A stretch of DNA of 64,000 nt, from positions 18,822,660 to 18,886,659 of the forward strand of contig NC_087069.1 of the NCBI RefSeq assembly GCF_963678635.1, written 5' to 3'. The stretch is from Symsagittifera roscoffensis (lineage: Eukaryota > Xenacoelomorpha > Acoela > Convolutidae). The translations under genes were made by a program, and so were the position numbers. Shown here piece after piece: positions 55,951 through 64,000 of the stretch; within the stretch, counting starts at the first letter, position 1; every line of letters starts with the position of its first letter. The notes below the pieces were generated by a model that was not told the DNA's origin, made no database searches, and was given only the letters and a program-made list of their open reading frames with translations.

Positions 55951-58900
55951 TTGCAGCAAAACCGCTTTGGAACCGGAGAAGACGAGACAATTGAAAGAGA
56001 GGAAGATGTAAGACGACATGTTGGAGGCATGCCGCTATTAACAGATTTGAGCTTAGCTATGAGAACCGATCCCTTGGCGCTGATCAGAGGAGTCACGGAG
56101 TTCGTGACAGTGATCTATGGACCAGCAGTCACGTTTGCGTTCCCTGACGTTAAAGTGGAAGCATATAGGAGGTCGGTGCTGCACCTGAACCTCATATCGG
56201 TAGTGGACGGTAGTACACTGAACTGGTGTGAGCAGAACACATTGCGGGAACTCATGAGTGAAGATCTGTCGTTTGCGAAGATATCAGTGCCAGAAATGAC
56301 GATCATCAATTTCGACGATCACTTCCGTGACCGCATGGGAGAAGTAGAAAGAGGACACATCGAGGTGTTTCCAAAGCTTTGGAATCTGAGACCCTATGAC
56401 AAAACGAATGGTGAAATAACCAGAGTGCCTCGTCTCACTGCAGCATACCACAAGGTGAGAGAAGAAACGAAGGACTGGGGCGATTACAAGAAGCTACCGG
56501 AGGCAATCCCTGAATTCCCTATATTAAGAAGGATGTTGCTCGGAGCAGTCTCCGTGGTACAAACTCCTAGGTTGAGAGCATTCGAAACCAATGAAAGGAG
56601 AATAGGGAATTTCGTGGGAACGATGGATCCATACTTCGTAGGGAGAAATGCCGCCGTGTTACAGTACACACGATTTGCATACACGGATCAAGCGACGAGA
56701 AGGCGAATAAGCAACGCTGCTACTCCCAAGCCTGGAAGATTTGATGAGGAATGGAAGGAATTAGGCTTAGCTCCGATGAGAATGAGAGGCAGGACAGAAT
56801 TGCCTGACGCCTCATTAATCCTGACCAGTGTGAAAAAGGAGATGAAAGTGGGAGGAATATTGCAGACGAGGACCTTCCTAGCACCCTTCGGTTGCGAAGA
56901 AATCAAAGTGGTCCATGGAGAAGAGGAAGATAAATCAGCCGGTACATTGCTCATACCGAGATTCCAGGAAGAAGCTGACAATGACGAACAAGGACCATCG
57001 AGCTCGAACAAGGATAAGTCAGAAGGAGATGACGGACAGGGTGGAAGCCGTCAGATTGAAGAACCCATGCAACAAGATCAAGCTGGTGGGGAAGACGACA
57101 GGGCATCGACAGGAGGAACATCCAGCCTGGATTTCAATATCTTCAGTGATCTTGAGAATAATGCAGACACGTTGGAAACGACTGAGCCAGCGGATGAAGG
57201 CATCTCGACACTGGAACCTCTGTCAGCCTTTGAGGAAATGAAACGGAATTTGCCGGAGAGCAGCTCTCCTGGCAATTCAAGAAAAAACGACCAGAGAATC
57301 CTCATGGAATCACCTCGGAGGAGAAGAATAGAGGCCTCAGCCAGAGTACCTTTCTTGGGAATGCTGCCCGAAGAGGAATGGGAAGTACAGCACCGAGACC
57401 ACGAGAGTAGGACGAGATGTAAGCTGGACAGAGTGGCGTTTATGGAAGAAGTCTGGACCGTGATTCAGAGCTATGGGACCCAGTCCATTCTCAAAACAGG
57501 TCTCAATCAACCCTTGATGAGAGAAGTACTTGACAAGCTTGATGAGTGTGAAGGGAGACTGAGTGAGTTGTTGATCGACTCAGCCACTGATGAGAGTGAA
57601 GCGAATTCTCCCATCAAGATGACACCGCAGGACGATGAAGGAGAGGTGGTGTATCTGTCAAGAACCAGGAGAGGGACGATGCGATCGAAAATGGTGATTG
57701 ATAAAATCAATGCGATGAAAATGAAGTTAGGCAGCAGAGTGATGCCGAGGAGAGTTGGGAAGACGAAAGTGGATTCAGAAATATCGATGAAAGCTGGTAA
57801 CTCAGCGAAAAGAAAACGAGTCGAGGAGGTCATGGATTTGGGACAAGGTGATTATCAATTGTCTGGCACAGATAGAATATTAACCGATATAGCGATGGTG
57901 CCACCCATTCTCATGGCGGGGATAAAGTCAACCGGTTATAAATCCAAAAGGAGTGACCGCACTCTGACTGGAGCAACGTTAGAAATGGAAATACTCAGCC
58001 AATGTGGAGAGAGCAAAATGAGGGACTTCAAGCCATCTCCCATGAATCATGGAAAGGGAAGTGTTGCAGGACAACTAACACCAGTGGAATACAACCGACT
58101 AACCGTGTCGGAGACAGTGTCGATAGATGAACCCACTGGAGGATACATGGAGATGTTTGAATGCCGGAACTCGGCTAGAGGGTATGTAATGGCCCTGGAA
58201 GACGAAAAAGCCATGGAGGGTTATCTGGAAATGATGTTGCAAGGCACCACCCTCAAGCAGAAGGCGTATGGAATTTTGGCGTCGTCTGACATACAGGCGG
58301 AAACAATCGAGCAGTTAGTGAGCCTTCCATGGATCGCAGTAGTATTGAGGTATTTCGAAGAAGAAATGAGGACTACGCCAAGAATACATGCTCTCGTGGC
58401 AGTACCTTACGTAAGGACAGAGTTACAACTCAGGTTCGCCTGGTGCATGATGGGACTGACTCGCGAAGAATATGATTCAGAAGAAAGAAAGAGATCAAAA
58501 GAAGAAAAGGTTTTCCTTATGACGAATCTGAGGGATCTGATAGTCCAGGAGGGGGCAGCAGTAGCGTGTGCGAAGCGGAGAGACGCTCTCTGTTTCATTC
58601 GATTCCTGATAGAGCAGATTTCAGTACCTGCGTTAAACACTTGTGTTAAAATGTTGAGGGAAGGCGATGAGCGAACGAAAGCCTTGTTCTTACTAGCAAT
58701 GCTGGATATGCAGCAAAGTAAACCGATGAGGGTAAACATGAAAAAACCTGAAGAATTGGAACCCATGAAAAAGATAGACGAGATCAGGAGATTCTCAAAC
58801 AAGGAGTTGAGACTCACTAAAGAATCTATGGGAGCATTGCCGAAATCCAGTGAATACTGTGGACCGATCAAGAAGAAGTCATATAGCTACGTATCCGGGA

Positions 58901-59001
58901 TCATAGGGATAGCGTACAATCCTTTCCTGAGTGAAGACATACGCGATTGCTTCTTTGATTATGAGCAGGCGGTGTTACTAAGATTATATTATAACGATTA
59001 A
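55951..59001 (+). CDS. Element A ORF4, unknown protein (fossil element)
   Basis: An open stretch of 1016 codons; the first ATG is near 56029. Two presumably folded parts are separated by a low-complexity Glu/Asp/Ser/Gly linker (about residues 320-460). The C-terminal half is rich in helices. No domain or active-site pattern is recognised. It lies 42 bases after ORF3 and 25 bases before ORF5, so the three ORFs form one block. It has no counterpart in element B. Confidence 0.65.
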   Translation: MQQNRFGTGEDETIEREEDVRRHVGGMPLLTDLSLAMRTDPLALIRGVTEFVTVIYGPAVTFAFPDVKVEAYRRSVLHLNLISVVDGSTLNWCEQNTLRELMSEDLSFAKISVPEMTIINFDDHFRDRMGEVERGHIEVFPKLWNLRPYDKTNGEITRVPRLTAAYHKVREETKDWGDYKKLPEAIPEFPILRRMLLGAVSVVQTPRLRAFETNERRIGNFVGTMDPYFVGRNAAVLQYTRFAYTDQATRRRISNAATPKPGRFDEEWKELGLAPMRMRGRTELPDASLILTSVKKEMKVGGILQTRTFLAPFGCEEIKVVHGEEEDKSAGTLLIPRFQEEADNDEQGPSSSNKDKSEGDDGQGGSRQIEEPMQQDQAGGEDDRASTGGTSSLDFNIFSDLENNADTLETTEPADEGISTLEPLSAFEEMKRNLPESSSPGNSRKNDQRILMESPRRRRIEASARVPFLGMLPEEEWEVQHRDHESRTRCKLDRVAFMEEVWTVIQSYGTQSILKTGLNQPLMREVLDKLDECEGRLSELLIDSATDESEANSPIKMTPQDDEGEVVYLSRTRRGTMRSKMVIDKINAMKMKLGSRVMPRRVGKTKVDSEISMKAGNSAKRKRVEEVMDLGQGDYQLSGTDRILTDIAMVPPILMAGIKSTGYKSKRSDRTLTGATLEMEILSQCGESKMRDFKPSPMNHGKGSVAGQLTPVEYNRLTVSETVSIDEPTGGYMEMFECRNSARGYVMALEDEKAMEGYLEMMLQGTTLKQKAYGILASSDIQAETIEQLVSLPWIAVVLRYFEEEMRTTPRIHALVAVPYVRTELQLRFAWCMMGLTREEYDSEERKRSKEEKVFLMTNLRDLIVQEGAAVACAKRRDALCFIRFLIEQISVPALNTCVKMLREGDERTKALFLLAMLDMQQSKPMRVNMKKPEELEPMKKIDEIRRFSNKELRLTKESMGALPKSSEYCGPIKKKSYSYVSGIIGIAYNPFLSEDIRDCFFDYEQAVLLRLYYND

Positions 59002-59026
59002 GAACGTTAACAATCCACGGGCCAAA

Positions 59027-60910
59027 TTGGGATTGTTCTTGGAAGAAGAGGTGACTGCACCTTCAGTACCAAAATCCGACAAGAAAGTAGAGTTTGGGTT
59101 GGGATTCTCAGATGAATTACTGAGAACGAGCTTGATAGCAGTGTGGGAATTGATGAAGCCATCATGGTGTCCTAGTCCCAACGCTGACTCAATATTACGG
59201 GCGACACAAGACACACAGAGGGAACTGAATGCAGACTGTAACCTGCGTGACCTCAACATCATATATAATGTGATGATAACAGCCTCTAGGAGCGACGGAG
59301 AAGATAAAGTAGAGTTGCCTGGCTGGGGACCAGAAGACTGGGTCAAACCTGGTAGCTGTCTGGCGGAAGTCTGTGGACTGGAGGGTCATGTTTGTGGAGG
59401 TCTAGACTGTGTGAAAACCCTGGAGAAACAACACAAGCAATTGACAGTATTGTTTGGAAATGTGGTGATGAAAGCAAGAACGGAGACGGAACTGATAGCA
59501 GATTGCCATGGAGGAACCGATGTGAATCTAGTGACTGCACTAGGATTCTACAGCATGTTTGGTTCTTTAGAGTCACTATTGAATCTAGAACAGAAACATG
59601 AGATGGTCATAGCCATCAGCGTAGAAGTATTCCCAGGAGTTCTGCAGACTGAGCAGAAATATCTAGGAAAATGGAGGGAAGCAATCGAAACAGAGATGAA
59701 CATCAGACACAGCGAAACTTATTGTAGACCATCAGGAGCACGATATTTGGTGGGTTCAACGTTGGCTCCAATGTGCAAGAGCAGGTATCCTGTACATTTC
59801 GTAGCTGTGGACGTGAAGAGTACAAGAACGATTGTGGATCAAGCCTTCTCGGTGCCGAAGTGTGTGAGATTGGCGAGAATGTCTGAAAAGTCTTACGAGT
59901 TACTATGTAAGATGTTCTCAGCAATTCCAGAGAGAACCAAAGAAGAGTTGGAGTCAATACTGGGAAAGAAGTTCATGGGATATGTGAGCGGGAACTTCAG
60001 TGACTTTGAGAAACAGAAACAGAGAGGATCAACTGTCACAGATTACAATGCAGTAGATGAGAATGATGAAATCCACCGAGTGATGATGGAAATGGAACCA
60101 TTGCTGGAAGCTTCGGGAAAACGTAATTGGAGGAGCATCATGTTGACGCATGACGAGTTTCCTTGCCACTGCTTGCTGCAGACCTGGTGGTATCCCAAGC
60201 GTAGTAATCTGATGTTGATCTGGGACTCTGGAGAGCTGCTCTCCATGGGTTTACCAGATTCATCACAGCCCGTAACAATAGTGATAGTGGGAGTTATGAT
60301 GGCGATACGATGGCTGGAAGCTCATGTGAGAGAAAATAATAGACAGGAGGCGCCGACGAGAGAACAATTGCGGAAATTAGATTGTCTAAAAGATTTAGAT
60401 CTTTTTGAGACAATGTGCAAAGTTCTAAACATTCCGATGGAAGTGAAGAAGATATGGGCGAGAAAACGATTGATGCCATGGTTCAGAGCTAACATGACTG
60501 CATGGTTGTACGAGTATGCAAAAAAGCATATGTCGAAGCATGGCAGAGTGTACAGTGAATATCAGCTGGACATTGGGGCAGGAGCTTTCAAGCGAGCTTT
60601 CGTGACTCATCGGAATGCAGTGACCACCGCCGTGAAAAGAATTTCCAGGACGAGTGAGCGTAGTGGAAATGAAAAGGCAGAGATGCTGAAAGAAGATTTG
60701 GAGAGAAACGTGACGTTGTGTCTCCACAACAGTTTCTGCAGAAACAGAGAATCCAACGTGGATCCCCTACCTTGCTGTAAACAGAGGGTAGAAGAGCAGA
60801 AGTGTTGGAGGACGGCTTCCAACAGCGTCAGGATAGCCAACGATGTGCTACAAGACACGGAAACCGAAAGTGCGGAGTCAGTATCACAGGAGGAAGAAAT
60901 GGAACATTGA
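59027..60910 (+). CDS. Element A ORF5, unknown Cys-containing protein (fossil element)
   Basis: An open stretch of 627 codons; the first ATG is near 59153. Cysteine clusters appear near the start (C-L-A-E-V-C-G-L-E-G-H-V-C-G-G-L-D-C) and end (L-P-C-C-K-Q-R). No signal peptide or clear transmembrane segment argues for an envelope protein. No family is recognised. Confidence 0.6.
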   Translation: MGLFLEEEVTAPSVPKSDKKVEFGLGFSDELLRTSLIAVWELMKPSWCPSPNADSILRATQDTQRELNADCNLRDLNIIYNVMITASRSDGEDKVELPGWGPEDWVKPGSCLAEVCGLEGHVCGGLDCVKTLEKQHKQLTVLFGNVVMKARTETELIADCHGGTDVNLVTALGFYSMFGSLESLLNLEQKHEMVIAISVEVFPGVLQTEQKYLGKWREAIETEMNIRHSETYCRPSGARYLVGSTLAPMCKSRYPVHFVAVDVKSTRTIVDQAFSVPKCVRLARMSEKSYELLCKMFSAIPERTKEELESILGKKFMGYVSGNFSDFEKQKQRGSTVTDYNAVDENDEIHRVMMEMEPLLEASGKRNWRSIMLTHDEFPCHCLLQTWWYPKRSNLMLIWDSGELLSMGLPDSSQPVTIVIVGVMMAIRWLEAHVRENNRQEAPTREQLRKLDCLKDLDLFETMCKVLNIPMEVKKIWARKRLMPWFRANMTAWLYEYAKKHMSKHGRVYSEYQLDIGAGAFKRAFVTHRNAVTTAVKRISRTSERSGNEKAEMLKEDLERNVTLCLHNSFCRNRESNVDPLPCCKQRVEEQKCWRTASNSVRIANDVLQDTETESAESVSQEEEMEH

Positions 60911-61719
60911 TGAATGGTCGAGAAAACAAGCGGCAACAATAAAGAAAATTAGAAGAATTTAGAAGTTTTAGAACTTCTAAACGACGAAAAAAAGAAGAGA
61001 ACAAAGGAATGATGAAGAAAAGTTGAAACTCAGAATTGTTTTATGCGTGTGAAAAACTCAAGTGAGAAACCAAGCAACCAAGTTGTAATTGAAAACTGAA
61101 ACATTTAGTGGAGTTTTGAAATTGTTGCATTTATAAATTTGCATTTTGATTTTAGTTGAAGTGGCTTTAGAGACACTCACTTATTATTTATTTAGAAAGG
61201 CTTAAGGGAAGAGTATATTTAAATATTCCAGCCTGCATGATTGTTTTTAATCACTTAGGAAGACTGATCACTTTGTGGTGACGTGAAAGGCTTGAGTAAT
61301 CTCTCGAAGAGGGAGATTGTTTCATTGTTATTTCTAACCACAGAGTTTCTTAGTTTTAATAATCAGGACAATAACAAGCAAGATTTCCGAAGGGAAGGAG
61401 CATAGTAGGATAATTTTAGCTTGTTGGTTGGCAGGACTGTCCTGCAAGCCAACACCTTTTAAATCTAAGAGAAAAAATTTTAATCGGGACATTGACATTG
61501 GAAGTCAGAAAATATGTTTTATCTTAAGTCATATCCTCAATGTGCAGATTAATGAAAGAATTTGAACGCTATAGTGATGTAGTATGATGCCATTTATATT
61601 CTGCAGTGAGTCGATGTGACGTGGTTAAAAGTAATTTCGTGCATTTTGTAAATTCTGTTCGATGACACTGTATCTATTTTACGAACATTGCGTGATTCAA
61701 TGAGGACATTGACCGGACT
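60911..61719 (+). other. Element A 3' untranslated region
   Basis: About 0.8 kb, AT-rich and non-coding, up to the polypurine tract. Confidence 0.6.
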
Positions 61720-61731
61720 GTCCGGGGAGTA
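61720..61731 (+). promoter_or_regulatory. Element A 3' polypurine tract
   Basis: GTCCGGGGAGTA directly before the TG of the 3' LTR, identical to element B. Confidence 0.75.
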
Positions 61732-62645
61732 TGTGACATTCGACCAGAATGGACAAAATGCAATCTCTGCAGACTTCGAAATTTTAGCAGTGAACCTTCC
61801 GAGTTAATGATTTTGAAGGATTAACGACGTTATTCGGATGATTAGCAGAACGGTGAAGGTCAGGATATTCTCGTATTTTAAAATTTTAAATTTTCGAAGT
61901 GATGACGTAACATTTCTGAGAAACGTCAGAAACGGCCATTTTAGCAAAAAGAATTAAGAAGAACAGAACAACTTTATCTGTGATTGCGAACAGAACGGAA
62001 ATCGAAATTAAAGAAAACGACAACGAATTACAGAGAACGTTCCGAGTTGCAACTATTGTGCTGCTACAATAGTTGCAAGGCCGTTGCGAACAACGGTGAA
62101 GGGTGAAAACCAGCCTTCCGTGTTATCGTGAAATCGAACTTAAGGAGCTTGATTCAGTGGATTCACAAATCCGGAAGGGTTTCGGAACTGAAACTTTTAA
62201 CCTGTTATATGAACTTTTAGCATCCTGTCATGTCCTGACTTGAATTTAACTGATATTTGGATTAGTTTTGACAAGGATGAGGTGCTAGGAGTTGGGGGAA
62301 AGGGTTGATCCATCTTCGATGGAGATGATGATTTTTATCTACTGAACAAAAACAATAGTAATATAATAAGTAGTAACCCTGTTTTTAGGAGTGACCTCGT
62401 GGTCTGGGGATACTGAGACCCAGCCATGAGCTCACTATTTCTGCATGTAATCTAGTTAATTTGAGTGTTTTGACCGAAGCCGAAAGCAGTAACGTTTTCT
62501 CGACCCGATGTTAGAAAGACCACCGAAAAGTACTGGCTTGGTAGAGACGGTGAAAAGCATGCAAAGCTCTGTTTAGACGTTAGCCAGTCGTTTTAAGACT
62601 TAGTTTTGTCTTCCGTCGATATGTATCTTCCGGGCGAATGTTACA
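61732..62645 (+). repeat. Element A 3' LTR
   Basis: 914 bases, partner of 23577-24490 with about six differences. Confidence 0.93.
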
Positions 62646-62873
62646 TCAGGACATCTCCAGGAAGCTAAAAATTTGTTAAAATAATGTTTAAGTTATATCC
62701 CGAGACCCCAACGGATTCTGGAATCTGGAGAAATAACGTCCTTATTTCTTTCCGGAAGACTGGAAACGTCGTCCCAACACCCTTCTTGGTTTTCGTGAAT
62801 TGCTTTGTAACGATATCTTGAAAAATGACTCGGTCTTAATCTTAATAAACGTAAAAAATGCTCGAATACAAAC
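62646..62873. other. Flank between element A and the hAT remnant
   Basis: No feature recognised. It may be the decayed 3' part of the hAT element beside it. Confidence 0.35.
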
Positions 62874-63056
62874 TTAAATTAGGAAAAAATTTCGACTGTG
62901 GTTCGCCGGAGATAAACCATTTTGAAGATAGTTCTTGGACAGCCTTGCTAAAGAGAAAAGACGCTCTGGATCGGCACTGGTTGGACGGAAGTTGGAAATA
63001 AATATTAGAAAGTCTAATTTGGAATAAATATTGTGGCAACGGAAAATATGTAACAT
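62874..63056 (-). mobile_element. hAT transposase remnant (C-terminal dimerisation region)
   Basis: The minus strand encodes F-R-P-T-S-A-D-P-E-R-L-F-S-L-A-R-L followed by L-S-P-A-N-H. This matches the hAT C-terminal pattern P-x-S-x-x-x-E-R-x-F-S-x-A-G...L-x-P. Only about 60 residues remain, with no N-terminal catalytic region in view. It is next to element A's 3' LTR, so the insertion may have landed in or near a hAT copy. Confidence 0.6.
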
Positions 63057-63373
63057 TCACCCGGAAGTACATATCGATGGATAATAAAGCAAGGTCCTAA
63101 GACGACTGGCCAACGTCTAAACAGAGCTCTTCATGCTTTTCACCGTCTCTACAAAAGCCAGTTCTTTTGGTGGTCTTTTCAACATCGGGTCGACAAAAAC
63201 GTTTGTTCTCCGGCTTCGACTAGTACGCTCAAATTAACTTACTTACATGTAAAACTAGTGAGCTCATGGCTGGGTCTCAGTATCCCCAGGCCACGAGGTC
63301 ACTCCTAAAAACAGGGCTACTGCTATTTGTTATATTATTATTGTTTTTGTTCAGTAGATGAAAATCATCATCT
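63049..63373 (-). mobile_element. Inverted partial LTR, family A relative (fossil)
   Basis: Starts TGTAACATTCAC, the reverse complement of a family A LTR end, and runs until it is cut by the family B-like LTR at 63374. It is older than elements A and B. Confidence 0.75.
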
Positions 63374-64000
63374 TGTGCCAGTCGGTCAAATCTGGAAGTT
63401 TGACCTTGAGGGACACGAAAATACGTGATTTTGGAGTGAAGTTTTATTTTTCAAAAATTCGAACGGAGCCTGTCATGCTCAGTTTTCTCGCATCAACTGA
63501 AATCACAAAGTGAAAAATCAGAACGACCAATTTTACAATTGCGGGAAAATACTTAAGAAAACAGCGGGAAATATCTATTCGCAATTTCCAGATACAAAAT
63601 AAGACACGAGTACAGCCGTCTTATCCTGAAATAGGAGGAGAGATAATCACGAGAAAAGAGTGCAATTATTCGAACTGAACCAGAGTGAACCTTCAACGGA
63701 AAAGTGGACAGCTTGAGTGTCCCAATGGTTCAGCCTAAAACTTCAATTCTAGAGTCTAAACTTATATCTGTTATTAAAACTGATCAGTATTGAACTTATC
63801 AAGTTATCTTATTTAATTGTCGAGTTGCTCATTAATTTACTCCTTATACTCGAGTGCGTCAACATGTGAGTTCCTAATTTAGTTTTCTCGAGTGTGTTTT
63901 ATGATTGTTATGTTTAGATGCTGAACCGACTGGAAACTTGACTGGAAGAGGTGACCAGCCAAGTGGGAGGGTGGTGCTGCTGTCAAGTGCAGAACAGAGA
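63374..64000 (+). mobile_element. Partial family B-like element running off the window (fossil)
   Basis: A diverged family B LTR (TGTGCCAGTCGGTC onward, to about 63912) is followed by a relative of the 69-base leader repeat of element B (from about 63918). It is inserted in an inverted family A LTR. The copy is partial and continues beyond the window edge. Confidence 0.75.

Larger units (their letters stand above)
23577..62645 (+). mobile_element. Element A: giant Ty3/Gypsy-like LTR retroelement (fossil), interrupted by element B
   Basis: Two 914-base LTRs, both TG...CA with imperfect terminal inverted repeats (TGTGACATTCG and CGAATGTTACA), bracket a leader, a gag-like region, a pol region, three further long ORFs and a polypurine tract. 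Without the guest element (24525-40459) the length is about 23.1 kb, which is very large for the family. The LTRs differ at about six positions (about 0.7 %), so the insertion is young. The gag-pol part looks broken, with about three breaks. Flanks share only a 3-base match (TCA before and after). Confidence 0.9.

Noticed and set aside
59027-60910. Envelope glycoprotein in ORF5
   Set aside because: No signal peptide, membrane anchor or furin-like site is evident; cysteine clusters alone are not enough.

Overview
The window comes from an animal (metazoan) nuclear genome. Two host genes, both on the minus strand, have ordinary GT-AG introns in an AT-rich, repeat-littered setting. One is a secreted family GH16 beta-glucanase (1797-3282, two exons). 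The other is a complete DNA topoisomerase II (10232-17079, four exons, predicted 1516 residues) whose motif spacing matches animal TOP2 almost residue for residue. I cannot name the species from the sequence.

Layout: 1-3.3 kb holds a duplicated promoter-like repeat and the GH16 gene. 3.3-6.2 kb is intergenic with a dispersed repeat. 6.2-10.6 kb is a very recent tandem duplication of about 2.1 kb that carries a copy of the last TOP2 exon, filled with tRNA-derived repeats. 10.2-17.1 kb is TOP2. 17.1-23.1 kb is non-coding, with a hAT-like MITE, a second recent tandem duplication with a shortened copy, and a decayed LINE reverse transcriptase.

From 23.1 kb to the end the window is almost entirely nested LTR retroelements of two related Ty3/Gypsy-like families. 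Element A (914-base LTRs at 23577-24490 and 61732-62645; about 23.1 kb without its guest) is interrupted just after its primer-binding site by element B (LTRs at 24525-25393 and 39576-40459; about 15.9 kb). LTR pairs differ by roughly 0.2 % (B) and 0.7 % (A) by eye, so both are young and B is younger, as the nesting requires. B looks whole; A looks broken in its gag-pol part (about three breaks) but keeps long open frames downstream. Older fragments of both families lie in inverted or partial form on either side, with a hAT transposase remnant at 62.9 kb.

The striking content is the cargo. Both elements have, after the integrase, a C-terminal domain resembling the OARD1/TARG1-type macro domain, and a separate downstream ORF with a complete SGNH-hydrolase motif set behind a coiled coil. 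Element A adds about 550 residues to that ORF plus two further long ORFs (1016 and 627 residues) of no family I recognise. A decamer, GTCCGGGGAG, forms the polypurine tract beside both 3' LTRs and recurs inside pol in two different reading frames, including a 40-base block identical between A and B. Both long leaders carry family-specific tandem arrays.
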